Shown: piece after piece, positions 26,104 through 40,200 of the stretch
Position numbering within the stretch: position 1 is the first letter of the stretch
Layout of the letters: the number at the start of each line of letters is the position of its first letter
DNA from: Davidsoniella eucalypti
Lineage: Eukaryota; Ascomycota; Sordariomycetes; Microascales; Ceratocystidaceae
DNA length: 64,000 nt
NCBI GenBank assembly: GCA_004009845.1
Contig: RMBW01000148.1
Location: forward strand, 18,938 to 82,937
Direction of reading: 5' to 3'
Made by a program: the position numbers and the translations under genes
Notes under the pieces: generated by a model
What the model saw: the letters and a program-made list of their open reading frames with translations, nothing else
Database searches by the model: none
What the model was told of the DNA's origin: nothing

Positions 26104-28333
26104 ATGGCCGCTGTGCTTTCACTAGAGGAGAGCGCTATGTTCCCCTCAGCTTCCGGGGGAGGTCTTCGACGATCGCTGTCCCAGTCAAAAATCGCTGGCC
26201 TGGGCGGCATGAAACGCTCGTCTAGCACCTCCAAACTCCACAACTCGTCCTCAACCGCTCAATTTGGTGGTGACCACCTAACCGATGCTTTCACCATAAC
26301 TTCTACTTCGGCTTCCGACTATACCACTACATTCTCCTCATCGCCACTACCGAGACACAAGGCCCCGTCTATCGACTCCGAATCTTCGTCCGCCATGTCC
26401 TTGGACTCTGACTACGACGGCTCCACTGACAGCGACTTCACGCCTGCCGACCACTTTGTTGTCCCCGCCAACTATCACAATTACTACTCCACAGAAGACC
26501 TAGATGCCCCCATGAGCCCCAAGAACGGCCACTCATATACTGCTTCGCCAACACTTTCATATTCTCCTGACCACGACAACTCAGAGACGACCTCTCGCCC
26601 CCAGTCACCCATCATTGTCAGCTCTGAAGATGACACAGCGGTGCGCGCCATCCCATCGCGCCATGTCGACTACTTGTCCCACGACTGGCGAGAGGAAGAT
26701 ATCTGGTCTTCATGGAAATATGTCGTCTCTCGCCGTGGCGAATTCAGCAACTCTGCTCGTCTAGAAAACGCATCATGGCGTACCTGGATAAAGTCAAAAA
26801 ACAAGCTCAAGACAATCTCTCCCGAAACACTTAACTGGTGAGTCTTAATTTACCAAACAACAACATTATTGAAAGGGCCTTGTCATATATAACCGCATCG
26901 ATCAAAAACCTGATAGTGGTTATCTGTGGCTATATCCTATATCCCCTTGCGCATTGTTACATCATTGGCTACAGTCGACTTCATTTCTTTTAGTCTTGTT
27001 TTTTTATTATTCTTCTTTTGCATAATACCACTCATCAACCTCCAAGATCATTACTAACACTTTTTTCAAAAGGCTCAAAGAATCTGATGTCACTTGGTTA
27101 TACGGTCCCCTACAGACTGGTGGTAGCCCTAAGGACGGCCATGTATCCAGCAATGACCCTCCAAGTGTCACTTCAACAACAAAGCCTATTCTCAAGAAGC
27201 GGAGTAAGTCTGAGGCTATGCTCTACCGCTCGCTATCCACATCGTCTCTGGTGAAGCAGGCCACGGCCGCTATCCACGCCGAGCAAAATCACCTTCGCAG
27301 TAGAAGACCAATGATGGCCCAGACTCGTTCCGTCACCTATTTCCTGGACCGAAGACGACTCAGCGCCGACAATTCGCTAGTCTGCCCAACAACTCTAGTT
27401 CCATCCGGCATCATGTCACCCAACACCGCCCAGAAGCATATTCACTTCAACGAACAGGTTTCATTATGCATCGCTCTTGATATCAAGGGCGATGATGCCG
27501 ATGATGAGCCTTCATATCAGCATTCTTTCTCCGACGAAGAGGATGGTATCCTCATGCGCACTCGCGCCCGCAGAGTCCCTCTGCTGCGCCGCAAGACCGC
27601 CCCTAGCAAGTCTACTTACAGCAAGACCATCAAGATGCTACCTTCCATCTTCCTCAAGTGTGAAGATGACTCGCCATCGCCAGATACCGCCATGAAACAC
27701 ACCTTCCGCAGTCCCGTCATGTCCCCTTCATCATCCCAAGACACTCTTCATGCTAGCACTACCCTCAAACACTCTAAGGAATCGGGCAGATTCTTCCACG
27801 ACAGTGACGCTGAGGATGATGAGGATGAGATTGAGATTGAACAACAAGAAGATGTCAGCATGTGCCTAGTCAGTCGTGGTCGCGCTGGCCGCTCATTGGT
27901 GGCAAGATCTTCTACGCCTGCTCCGTCCGGCGCCTCCAAGTCCAAGTTCGCTTTCGATAGCGACGAGGAAGACGAGGAGGACGAAGAAAATAACGACGAA
28001 GAGGAGGACGATGATGACTATTCCTCCTTCTCTCGCTCGTCTGGTGGTCTAGGTGGCATGAAACGCTCAACATCAACAAGCAGTCTAAGCACATCTGGTG
28101 GCTTGCAAAGATCTTCATCGGGTATGAATACTATACCCTGTTACTCTTCACACACATATCTACACTCGAGGTTCTCGGCCTCATCTTCCTTAAATGTCCC
28201 CTACTACTCTCCTCAATCGTCTCACCCACCACCGCCTCCTTCCCCTAGCGAAAATGATTTCGTAGGCCAACTCATTGACTCAATTAATACCTTCAGGGAT
28301 ATTGCGCACATCATCTGGAATGTTGGCTGGTAA
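26104..28333 (+). CDS. REG1: Reg1-like protein phosphatase 1 regulatory subunit
   Basis: Reg1-family proteins direct the PP1 catalytic subunit Glc7 to Snf1 and other targets in glucose repression. Two exons, 26104-26837 and 27073-28333, are joined across a 235-base intron that reconstitutes NWLKESDVTWLYGP exactly; the product is 664 residues. Landmarks: the Reg1 core domain from DYLSHDWREEDIW (about residue 188) to WLYGPLQ (about 262); KHIHFNEQV near 366, which contains a basic-x-I-x-F PP1-docking motif; an acidic run near 540-560; and the conserved tail DIAHIIWNVGW at the C terminus. A Gly-Gly-Met-Lys-Arg-Ser/Thr module occurs near residue 34 and again near 590. The start at 26104 is preferred. 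The frame stays open upstream to 25798, but that stretch is pyrimidine-rich and reads like untranslated leader. The subunit is probably cytosolic/nuclear. Confidence 0.88.
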
Positions 28334-29842
28334 AGGCAGTTTCTTTGGATCCTCATCATCATCAAGTCGTGGCTTTTGAATGAATGTTTGAGCGAGAAGA
28401 GGAAACTCAAAGAAAGACTATCTTTTTTTGTCTTTATCACATTTTTGCGAGCCTTGATTTTCTTCTCATGATACCCGCGTCTACTATTGCTTTTTTTTTA
28501 TCATCATATATATGTTTCTCATTGCAGTAACATCCATCATTATACTCTTACTTAGGCTATAGGTTTCTATATAAGCCTTGATCTATTCTTTTGTCTCTAT
28601 TTTCTCATCACCTTTATCTTTTTTCTCCTGTGGCGTCGACCCGCAAACTCTCTTTGGATATTTTCTTTGTTCCTGTTTAGAAGTTTGTTGTTCCCACTGA
28701 CCCTATTCTATAATCTTTCACACTGTCGATTTTACAGATTAGTCTCTGGTTTCTTTGTTTATTGGCGATCTCAGCAACAAGGCTCGATAACAAGACATCT
28801 CGACATTCAACTCTAATTCAATTGCGCCTCCTTAATACTTAATACGGTATCTTGGTCAACTACTACAACAACCAGAAATCAGTCCCGAGTTATGATCAGG
28901 TTGGTTCAACCATGGCAAAGAGATTTTGGGAATAGAGAAGAGAGCACTCTAACAGACAAGCACGATCTCGGCAAATAGCCATGGAAGGGATGATACTTTG
29001 GGTATCAGTTTTTATCTCACAGCACGACAACGTCTTTTCTGTTTATCTATCAACGGATCTGTACATGAAGCCAGACTTTTCATGTTGTCTTTTGTTTGTC
29101 CAGTCACTTTTTTATCTGACTTGTCATTTGTATCCTACTGTTTATTCTCGTTCTCATTTTTTGTTCACTGGGGGGAGGTCTATCTTCTCAACATCTTATC
29201 ATCGATTTGAAGATTGGTGTTTATCGGAGTTTTTAGGGTTTCTTTTTTTTTCTTGGCATTTTATTTTATTTTTTACATCTCTGGTTCTTTTATTTTTTTC
29301 CTACTCAAAAGTAAAAAGGTTCGCAGCTCTGTCTTTTTTTACATTCTTGTTTTTCTGAAGACAAGAAACTAGACATTATATAAACAAGCTCCGCGATCAT
29401 TATTCTATATCTTTGTTCTTCCGTACTTTTTCTGGCATACAACCCCCATGTTTTATTATCTAGCTTGAGTTACTCTACATAATCCGTTCCATTTTATTCA
29501 CAGCAACTTCATTTAACATGTCTTCTAAAAGAAAGAAAAAAGAATAATATCGTGTAGTACAGCATAGTAATAGACTTCTAATATACGTGAGATTTTTATC
29601 ATGTTAAACTTTTGTGGGGCTCACCAAATAAACCCTAACCTTCTACTCGTACAAAGTCACGTGGCGATAAGTGAAAAGTCGGTAGTTAGCGATAATCTGA
29701 AAAAGTTGGTGATCCATCCATGTAAGTCGTCAAGAGTTAGTGAAGTGCCATTCACAGCAGTGACAAAATTCTGCGACGAAATCTCCTCGCGTAGATTGAT
29801 GGTCACTTCTCTTATCAAAAGTCTAACAAAACAAGAGACATC
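28334..29842. other. intergenic between Reg1-like gene and DSS1
   Basis: T-rich 3' flank of the Reg1-like gene and promoter of DSS1. One T-rich frame near 29.0-29.36 kb encodes only Phe/Leu/Ser-rich text typical of pyrimidine tracts. No gene is supported. Confidence 0.6.
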
Positions 29843-32800
29843 ATGCAGAGATCACTGACTTCATCAAGGCAGTGCCTTGGCTTGGCCCGCACCGCCAACG
29901 CCAGACTCTATGTATGTTTTTTTTTCTTTTTCTTTTTCATTCCCCCGATTTAGAAATGACAATAAAACTCTCTGCTAACTACTACTATGTGACCCGATAG
30001 GCAACAAGTGTAGGTGTACGACGTTTCCCTCCGAAAAACCCCCGTCCACCACCGCCACAGGCCGCAGTATTCCCGGAAGATATCAAGCAGACGTCCACAA
30101 CATACCAAGAGCTACGGAAATGGACGCAGGAAAACAAAGAGGACTGCCAATTTTTCGTGCGCGAAACCGTGGCTCCTGGCTCAACCCCAAACTTCCTCGC
30201 CAAAGCGGAGCCTATGTTTGCCATGCGCGAGGTCCGTGAAGCAGACATTTACGAAGATGACGGGGTGGCTTCGGGCGGGAACTTGGCCGATGCTATGGAA
30301 GCAGACAGTTTTACGGCTGATATGTCGTGTCCTCCGGGAACTCTCGTGGAAATCAGATCGTCTGACTCGCGTATCCCATTGCTGGCAGTCGTTATTGCCT
30401 GTGCCAATGGTTATAATTACATCTACACCAACACGGGCCAACTCATGTGTGTCTCGCGCCTGAAGAACAACTTTCATAGTAGGAATTTTGTTTCTCAGAA
30501 GGATATCCAACCGCTACTTCCCTATATCCCTGTTTCCGAGGCTGGAGATGACCCGGTCAAGATCACCCGTCAACCGCCCGGCATCATTGGCCGGGAAATC
30601 ACTAAACGCATCAGGGACTTTACCAATGCGGCCGATCTTTTCACCCAGGACAACCTCAAGGCCCTAAACACAGCCCACGAGCTCGTCTGCCACTCAGATA
30701 ATCACACATATATCAGCCTCAACGAGCTTTCCAGCTTAGTTTACAAGCGTGCCTTCTCTGATAAACACACCAATGCCCGCCGTATTGCGAAATTAGAAGG
30801 TCAGCCGCGCAACACAGAATCGACAAAGCTCACACCAGAGCAGAGCAAAGAATATATCTCCCCCGCGGCACTTTATGCCGTCCACCGGGTCATCATGGCT
30901 CATGAGGTCGAAGCGTTTACGCTAACAAATCTAACGGATCTGGATGGCAGCTTCATGTATGAGGTAATGCCATTAACTTGGGTGCGTGATGTGAATTATA
31001 CGGAACAACAGGTGCGTAGCTACATGGAGTCGTCCGGATGGCCGATATCAAAGCCAAAAGAGCATCACCAGCCGTTACTAGATTTCATCGCCCGTGCTCA
31101 GCGTTACATCAAGATCAGCAGAGAGACCAGGCCGTTTATCGAAACTGGAATGATCAGTCAGGTCGATAAGAGCCAAGGAGAAGTGCTGCCACCACTAGCT
31201 ACGATTCAATGGAAGTGGCAAGACCACAAGTTCCTGCGCTTCATGCAAATCTGGTCGTGCTACGACCAGTTCCAACGTGGCTCGCGGTTGCATTCTATCG
31301 GCTCATCGCTGCTGAAGCTGACCGAAATGTATCCGGAGGCACAGTCACTATCGCGGTCACTCGGCTGGACATTTTTGCAGGAAGTCCGGTGGTTGTTGCC
31401 CTGGGATATTCCTGCTAGATACACTCACCGTTTCCCAGGCATGGTGCCTCTCATGAAACGTGAAGGTGTTTCCAGTGATAGCAGCCAGGAAAGCATGGTT
31501 GAATCAAAAACTACGGGCTATGGACGTCTCATCGATCCGGAAGTCGAATCCTCGCTCAGAGAAGATATCACGCAAGGCAAACGTCGTTCATGGGAAGGTG
31601 CCACCGTCTTCGCTATCGATGAAGACTCGACAACTCTCATTGATGATGCCATCTCTCTAGAACGCATTCCTGGAAATGACCAAGAGTACTGGATTCATGT
31701 GCACGTCGCCGATCCCGCCGCTTTCATTCTACCTAACTCAGCACTGAGTGAATGGGCAGAACTGCTGCCTCAGAACCTTTATCTGCCCGGAAACTTTGAA
31801 AACATGTTCCCCAGCAATTTCGTCCATGAAACAGTAATGGAGCGTTTCTCGCTGCGTAAGGATCGCCCTTGTTTAACCTTCAGTGGCCGTGTCAACAAGG
31901 CCGGCAAACTACTTGAGTCCAAGATCGAGCCTGGTATCTTGCCCGATGTCATCTGTATCAACGGTGGTGAAGTCAACAAGGTCGCGCCCATGCAGGTGCT
32001 CCCGTCCTTCGATAGCACCGAAGTCTTCTCCGTCGGTACACCACCGCAAAAAGAGGCTAGCGACCGTGGCATGACTACTGCCCAGCAGCTCACCGAATAT
32101 CAAATCAGCGATCTCAAGGTCCTGCAGGAGCTTGGCATGGCAATGCAAGCCGCGCGTGTTTTCAACAAGGGCTTCCCATCCCACGCAAACAAGCCATCAG
32201 TGTGTGTCACTATTCCGGAAAACAACAACATTCTAGAAGACCCATACATTCAGATTTCGTCTCTCGGTAATGGTTTGTCAGGTTACGTCGTAGCCTCACA
32301 CATGCAGCTAGCTGGCCAGATTGCCGCACTGTGGTGTGCCAAGCGCAACATCCCCGCGCCGTTCCGTACCCAACCGCAAGCCGAGCTTGTCCGGAGCAAG
32401 CTCGATAGTCTCTGGGATGAGACCTTTACTAATGCACAGGCCTTATACCGTTCGGCACTCGCTTCTCCCGACTGCGAAACACCCTCCACGATTGCCAATC
32501 TTGAGGTCAGCCCGAAGTTCAGCCAGCTTATCGCACTTGCCGGTCCCGTCGAGCTCTCCGCCGAGCCAGGTCCCGTCTTCGCCATGGGTGTAGACATGTA
32601 TACCAAAGCCACATCTCCGCTGCGTCGCTACGCCGATTTGCTACTGCACTGGCAGATCCACGCTGCGCTCGCCCACGAACGTAACCAGACTGTCGGTCCT
32701 ATGCGTCTGCCGTTTGGTAGCACACCAGCCCTACTGAACTGCCGGTTGCAAGCTATTCGTAGCCGCGAACGCATTTCGCGCAAGTTGGAAGGTACGGCTG

Positions 32801-33141
32801 GTGCCAAACAGTGGGTTCTGCAGGCGTTGGCTCGGGCGTGGAAGCAAGGTGCTTCTGAACTACCAGCTACTTTCCGCATGACGATTAGTGAACCCTTCGC
32901 GAATATGGTGATTGGTGAGGTGGATTGGTTCAGTCAGCGTGTGTTTGCGGATATTACAAGCTTCCGTGGCGCTGATGTCCGTCTGGGTGATGTTAAGAAG
33001 GGTGAAGTGTATGAGGTTGAGCTGGAAAATATCAACGTATACGAGGGTTTGGTCGTGGTAAAGATCATCAAGAAGCTGGCCAGTGTAGATATCCAGGGGA
33101 GATATGTGGGAAGTGGTGATGTTGAACCGTCCCCTTATTAG
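29843..33141 (+). CDS. DSS1: Mitochondrial 3'-5' exoribonuclease, RNase II family (Dss1/CYT-4)
   Basis: Dss1 (MSU1; CYT-4 in Neurospora) is the RNase II-type nuclease of the mitochondrial degradosome with the Suv3 helicase, needed for RNA turnover and processing. Exon 1 (29843-29911) encodes MQRSLTSSRQCLGLARTANA, an Arg/Ser/Ala-rich presequence. An 89-base intron with GTATGT donor and GCTAAC branch follows. Exon 2 (30001-33141) encodes the rest; total 1069 residues. The RNB domain holds the metal-site block FAIDEDSTTLIDDAIS at about 561-576 and the signature TSPLRRYADLLLHWQ at about 894-908. An S1-like RNA-binding region follows at about 980-1060. The position of E. coli RNase II Asp207 reads Leu569 here, while Asp563, Asp571 and Asp572 are kept. 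The frame is intact. Confidence 0.93.
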
Positions 33142-36100
33142 TGGCATTCTTAATGTCTTTAAGCAACGGCTTGTGTGTACGATATTCATTAGTATAAAAG
33201 TTAGTCAAAATCACTCTATAGTGTAGCTCATATGGTAGTTACTTTGCTTGTACAATATTAAACTATATATATTCAACATTTCAATACTCGAAGTTTTACA
33301 CGGATCGTGTGTGTATAGGTGTTAGGGTTTGTTAGGGTCGACACAAAATCCTAGCAAGATAGAGTTCCCCCTTCCTAAATTCCGCTTAAGCCTCTTCGCA
33401 TATTGTCTGTTACCTTTCTGGGCTCGGCAAAGTTTATTGGACTGAAGGTATTGTTTCAGAAATGGTTTTCTCCTGGAGGAAACATAGGTAAATCATTGCC
33501 ATTTCGCAAGAAAGATTAGGCACAGTAGTTCATTCAAATCATATACTAATAATTTAGCACGTAGAGCCAATGATCTCTCTTTAAGTTATAGTTCCTTCTC
33601 AAGGTAGCATTTGGGTTCACCGTACCACTAGAATGATGATCTAGGAACCAGCCGGAGCATAAGAGAGGGCCTAGACTTGCCTGTGTAAATAAATCTTCGG
33701 ACTTTTTTTTTTTTTTTTTTTGGCAAGATGTTGTGAGAAAGTGAATGTCTTGTGGCTTTGCGGGCGCCTATGCGGTGCCTTGGTCTTAAAAACTTCCTGT
33801 CCTCTTATGGGTAAGCGCCTCTGAGAAACCAAAAGCGGTAAATTAGGTGCAATTATAGCGAATCAATCGGTTGTAACTGTAACTGTATGACAGCAGGAGG
33901 AGGCCAATATGAATCATGTTTACAAGTCATGCTAATGCCACTAGTAAACTAATACGAAGCTGTTATTCTTATTTTGAAATGATGTTGATTCAATGCTTGG
34001 ATTATAGTGGACTGCTTTAGTGGACGTTGATCTAAGAATTACTGGGCTAGATATGAAAAACACAGAGGTTATTCCACAATGACCCTTTCAATGAGCATTT
34101 TTAATGCCTATACTTTGTAAACCAACTGCTGGCATATGTTAAATTGGTAGTGATGCAATATTAATTTAATTTGGCTTTGAAAGATTAACATTCATAATAT
34201 ACATACATTGCTGAATTTTGTCATATATCACTTGGTATAACCACGACTAAGTCCGTCCATCAATGGCTTTCTTTAACTTGGCAATAAAGATACATTCTTG
34301 TATTTAGGGATAAAGCTTGAATTATAGTAACAGCTTACAGTGAAAATATTCAATCTCTTGCGGAGACATCGCGTCTAGGGCATTGAACGACTCGAAATGG
34401 TGTTCCTGTAGACCAAGATGTCTCTGAAACCTGTGATAATTGGCTTTTCTAGGGATGAGTTAGCAGCAAGATAAAGAAGAAGAACAAGAGACAAGAGGTA
34501 ATACATGGGGTTTTGAGGCAATAAGACAGATCGGATCATTCGAAGGGAGTATATACCCGTCGATCACAGGGTTCGTTAGTATTATCCTGAGTCTTCCATT
34601 CCGGCATTTACTTATCATATGGGGTTTGGCAGCTCGTTAGGTATGCGGGTATTGCTCTCCCATTGGCATGGCATATTTCTTTTTTCCTTTCCTTTTTCTT
34701 TGTTGGCCCATCAGATAAGAATTAAAGAGCCTACCTGCTGCCAGCAACTTTCGTATTGACTGCCATGGTGATGATCTCGTATAAGTCGGTATAAGCGTCA
34801 TAAAGGCACAAAATAACACCGGAAGTGACCTTTTATTCGGGCTACACGTAGCGATTTCTTTTCTTCCACCTTTATCGCCCATGCACTATTTGTAGAAACT
34901 GTAGAACTTAAATCCGTTGCGGACTTATGCGGGCTCTCTTGACTCTGCACCTTGCTGGGGACGGCACAGCATTGAGCATAATAGTAATAATGGATTTGTC
35001 GTTCTTCAATTGAGCTAAATGAAGAGAAAAGGCCAGAAAGGGTATAGTGCTTCCCAGGTAGGCCGGTCTAAATTGATAGACAACTAGTGTGCACCTAGTT
35101 GATACCCCTGAGCACAGGAACTGTTACTACTGAAGCAGTCGAGCAAAAGGAAGAATCACCCCAAGGATTAAGCACAGCGTGTACTCTTCTAGCGATAGAG
35201 GGCAAAGGCAAAAGAGAATTGCTATCGTCAATGTTTTTTCGTTGCCGATTCGCAAACACATCGTAGGGGTCCGTCTAGATAGTGTCTTTTGGGCATCAGA
35301 TATGTCGACACGGATATCTTATCTTCCTCTCACTAAATGCTGATATTTCTAGAAGGCTGGTATGCTGTCTGTCTCGCTTCTAATATAAGCATAGGCGTTC
35401 TAATATCAGCAGCTTTTATTTTGCTGGTAGGGTCGGCGGCATATGGCCGGGGCACCAAAGCGTCCGTTCGTTCGTGGTAGTTGCCCATTGACGCACGCTC
35501 CGAACCCAGGTTTAGAAGCCTGGCATCACTAAAAAAGAAAATAAAAAAGCAACTACTCGAGTTATGTCTGCCAAGTATCGCGATTCGAGGGCAACTACTC
35601 TGAGCATGCAAGATCGGGTTCTTTCCCTGTGAACTATAGAAGAAGGAAAACTCTTCGCCTTTTTTCTTTTCTTTTTTTTACTCCCTGCGATGTCTCAAAG
35701 CTTGTCTTTTCTTTGTAACAAATAAACAACAGGCCATCACTCATCAATTATCGACACGATCATCATCAAAGCCTTGTCTTATTATCGCTTGTAGCATCGC
35801 TCTTCTTCCAGGCATATCTTATCGAATCTTTTTTTCATCTGGCCCTTTTAGAACCGACCTCTCTCAAGCCCTAACCCTTCCGTCACCAAGCAAGGCCAAG
35901 CCGACAGCTCTCACGAGAACACAAGGTTTATCATCGTACAACGGGTTTCATTGTCTCTTTGTCTCTTTCTCGTCTTTGTTGCCGCGTACGTCGTCGAACC
36001 CAGGCTGTAATTACGAGAACGAAAAGCACTACTGCTTAAGTGACGACAGCGGCCTGTTTACCTCCATCTCAGACCTCAAGACAACCTGTATCCCAGCCAC

Positions 36101-37215
36101 CCGAACCCCAGTTCCCTGGCTGTTCCCTACCGGCATAGTGTTAATGACCAGGCCTTGCTCCCAGCACACACGCAAGTGAATGATTTGTTATACCAAGTCG
36201 GCCTATGACTTTGACTCGAACTGGCTGACTGACTGAGCGGGAGCCCCCTTTCACCCTCATCTTGTGGACATTTAGATGCTTCTTTGGATTCTATCTGTTT
36301 TGTGCATTCATTGCTTCGCCAGTTGATATTGTGACTTCTTATCCCCCCGTCCGTCCCTTCCTCTCTTTCCCCCTCCCCCCATCCTCGCACGCGCTTGGAG
36401 CCTTTTCAGTCGATCATTTTTCACTAGAGTACATGTATATTTTATTATTGTTTATTTGTTCCTGTTCCTACTGTGTAAATATTTGTGTGGTTGGGAATAG
36501 GTGGCAATCTATTCATTTCATTATATTCCCTTTTATCTCTCTCTGAAGCAACAAGAAGGAAGAAAAGAAAGAACACAGCTTAGCCTGACCCAGCCAGCCA
36601 ACTAAAGTCGCCAAAACGGCTGTTTTCTCTTGATTCTTGATCTGTTTCTTTCTTCCTCATTTTCCTGAAGTTCCCAAGACTCCCAAACAAAGCTGCCCGT
36701 CTTAGTCTTGTGGCAGCCACCCCCGTTTCCGTTTCCGCTTCTGCCCTTCTTCTACCAATCTGGCATCCATCCATCCATTCTCATCCTGACGTTCGCTTCT
36801 GGGCTTAACCAACTCCCATTCCATCTACTTCCTCCTTCGATCGGGACCTTTGGTTGGTGTATCATATCTTGTTGTTTTCTTCCTTGTTTCTCTTGTTGTC
36901 TTCTGTCGCATTGCGACATTCGCGTTGCTACCCGCCATATTACAACTTGCGACCTGTGCGTCCCCGAACCCTGAGCCAGCCAGCCAAAACAAGAAAATAG
37001 AGAGTGAAAAAAATTGTGCCAGATTTCTCCATCTGAGGCTTGCATAACATTCCACATACACTTTCACAAAGCGGCCTCTTTGCAACAGAAAAAAAGGAGG
37101 CATTGGTGCTACTATACGCCCTCCAAGATCGACTCAGGCCGGCGATCAGAACGGACGGCGCCTAACAGAGCCGTGGAGATCTCACAAACACCAAAACACA
37201 TCCACATAGCCGAAA
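33142..37215. other. intergenic between DSS1 and the coiled-coil gene
   Basis: About 4 kb with no supported gene. It holds a 19-base T run at 33703-33721 and AT-rich sequence to 34.4 kb. Pyrimidine-rich sequence over 35.6-37.1 kb is probably promoter and 5' leader of the next gene. Short overlapping frames near 36.7-37.3 kb on both strands look like shadows of low-complexity sequence. Confidence 0.55.
33703..33721. repeat. T19 homopolymer
   Basis: An uninterrupted run of 19 T. It is a likely site of length error in the assembly and has no coding meaning. Confidence 0.9.
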
Positions 37216-40200
37216 ATGCCAGACTCGTTGCGTCTCCCCAGCGTGACAGCCGGCCAAGCACAACCTTCGGCCTCTACTATCACCACCGCCTCTACTGTCC
37301 CTACTAGTAACACCCATCTCACCGTCAACCGCTACTCCGGGCCTGAGAACCTGTATAGCGGCTACGGCTACTCATCTGCGTCCGAGATGGGAGACGACGA
37401 CGACAACGCCAACTGTGACGATGATCTGGACCTGGAAAACCTCATAGGCCGAGACGACGCTGGTTCTAAGGCTAACTCTGACGCCCGGGTCTTCCTCCCT
37501 TCGTTGGCTTACAACCCAAACGAACCGGTTGCATTCTCTACCAAGAACCAAGAAACAGTTGTTGTCTCTAGTACTCGCACTAGCACTAGTACGAGCATTG
37601 ATAGCGATATCGATGGCTCTCAAGATCAGAAACCGGCGGCCCAGGACGGCGATGATCGTCCTTTCGAGACGAACCTCGCTTCGTCTATTGCAAAGGTAAG
37701 TCTTTCTTTGTAGATTCGTTCCTTTCCTTTCCTTGCCATCCATCTTTGGACCTCCCGGCCTAGGCCTGGTTTGGGATTTGTCTCTTTGGACTTCCGGAGC
37801 CAGGTCTTTTTTTCCTCATACCACCCTATCTCATTATCCTATACCATATCATATCCCCTCGCCCACGTATTCAGGCTTAGGTCCAGTTACAAGCTTGCTA
37901 GCTAGTTCTACCAGTGACTAGCTTCTCTGGATCTACATCTGCTTTCCTCTTCTCCTTGCCTCTCCTCTTTGCTTTTCGCTTCTACTATATGAAGGTTCAC
38001 TACTAGCAAGTGCTGGTCTAAAGTATCGTCCCCTTTTCTCTTTTGCTCTTAAAATTCTTATATTTTTTTTCTTCATTTTTTCCATTTTTACTTTCCCTTC
38101 CATCGTTCTTCCACAGTTGAACATTAAACACCGTCCCATATCCGTCTTATTCACTGAGACTGCACGTGTTTCACGTCGTCCCATCTGTTATTCCGCTCGT
38201 AAACTATTCGTTTCCACCTTCATATAAGCTACCACATAAGCCTACGCACATACTATTTGCACACACAATTATACACTCGGATCTTATTCGAACTCTAGTG
38301 CTAATACTAACTGACCGTTTGCTTGTCCGCGTATCAGATTGTGCCCACTGCCTCAGCCACATCCTCTGACCTTTTTGATTTGGACTCTGAGCCCAAGCCC
38401 ACAACCACGACGACAAACAGCACTGTTGCAAACACTAGTCCAGTTGCCGCCGACCCAAGCTTACCGGCTTATTCAAGAAGCAGCTCTGGCCACTCGCTTG
38501 CCAAATCCCATTCATACAAAGCTTCCTATCATTCCCACTCCGAGTCTCATCTTGACTCTGATTCTGAGTTTGACCAAGAATCCGAAGCTGAAGTTCATTC
38601 TGAAGCAGCACATGCTTCCAGAACCTCAGACTCTGGTTCTGAGCAAGAAATTAACTCAGACAACGAAGACTCCGAGTCTGTCGTTCCGCCGCTGACCCCG
38701 GCTGCAGCCTCATCACCCACGCTTTCCGCCACTTCCACTACTGAGCCCGTACCACCACTGCGCGCCGCCATTGCTGCGTCCTTCCACGAGCAGATCAAGC
38801 TCCGGAACAACGCCCACTACAATCTTCAGCAGCGCGCCTTCAGCCCGTCGCTTTCACAGCGCATATCTGGCTCTAGCTACGCATCATCAATTGCTTTGCT
38901 CCAAAGCCCTACTTTGGGCCCTATCAAGCGCAAGCCATTATCTGCTACTGCGTCTATCCTAGCTACCCGCTTTTCTAACCCACCTGCGCGCCAACATATT
39001 GCGACTGATAGCATCGACAGAGTCCTTGATACTCAGTCGGTAGTTTCTCTACTGCGTCCACAGTCACTTGATCAATTCCCCGTTCCTCCTTCTTCAAAAA
39101 GCTCGAAAGGAGGTGATTCTACTGAAGAAGAAGATTTTGGCTCTGAAACAGCTACTGAGAGGTATGTTATAAACTCTGTTCTTATTTACATGATGAAGTA
39201 TATGTATATATATTTATATATATAAATATATATATACATATACATAAGCACTTCAAACACCAAACTCCCCATTATTATGCCTATAAGAGTTGCATTAGTA
39301 GCCAGGGCTAGATATCTTATTACAGAAGAAAGGACACTGTACAGTGTGGCAGTCCAAGTTGCTCCATTTCCTTTCAATGGCCAGGGGGCGTCAGGCCCCA
39401 TATGGAAATATACATAAAAATGCGCTTTGACATACCATACACTGCCTGCCATTTCTTAGTATGAGCCCAGTCGCATTTCCGCTTTTGGCCAGCCATAATG
39501 CGCTTCCTGGCGTCTAGACTTTTAATTTGATAGTCTCTGCGCCGGGGGTCTTGTAGTAGCGATACTACAATACTACTGCCAGAAGATTAGACTCAATCCA
39601 TCCTTGGCCTGGGTATCGTCTTTGGATCCTGGCCTTGTCTCTATCTTCTTCTTTCCCTTCCTTCCTCTCCATCGTCTTGTTTCTTAAAGCAAGCCGAGTC
39701 CCCCGGACTCCGCTGTCGAGACGGATCGTGTTTCTAACATTGTCTTCTACCATTCTTGCAGATCTCGATCGTCACTTTCAAACCCTGTTGACACAGAAAT
39801 AACTACTGCTTCCTACGCTGTCGCCGTATCCGTTCTTTCAACCCACTCTCAAAACACCTCTCGTGTATCATCGTCTAGTAGCGTTCTTGAAATAACGAAC
39901 CACTCGCATTCGTTAAACGACACCCAGTCCAAATCTGACGATCTTGCCATTGCCTCCCACCAAGAAGAGCAACAGGAATACATTGTCGACCAAGATCACA
40001 ACGAGCTCCCTCCCCTTTCACTGAGCACTGACTTCCACGACTACGACTACACCGAAGTCCCTATCCAGCCTGTTGCACAATCTGCTGCTTCCCACTTTAG
40101 TGACGACTCCGACTCTTCTATCTACGACCAGCAAGACGGCCAAGACGACTTCTTCCAGGACGATCGTGATCTCAGCTCTGTCTATCACCATATAGACACC

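Noticed and set aside
39189..39300. snoRNA C-box-like ATGATGA in intron 2 of the coiled-coil gene
   Set aside because: No D box or closing stem at the usual distance.
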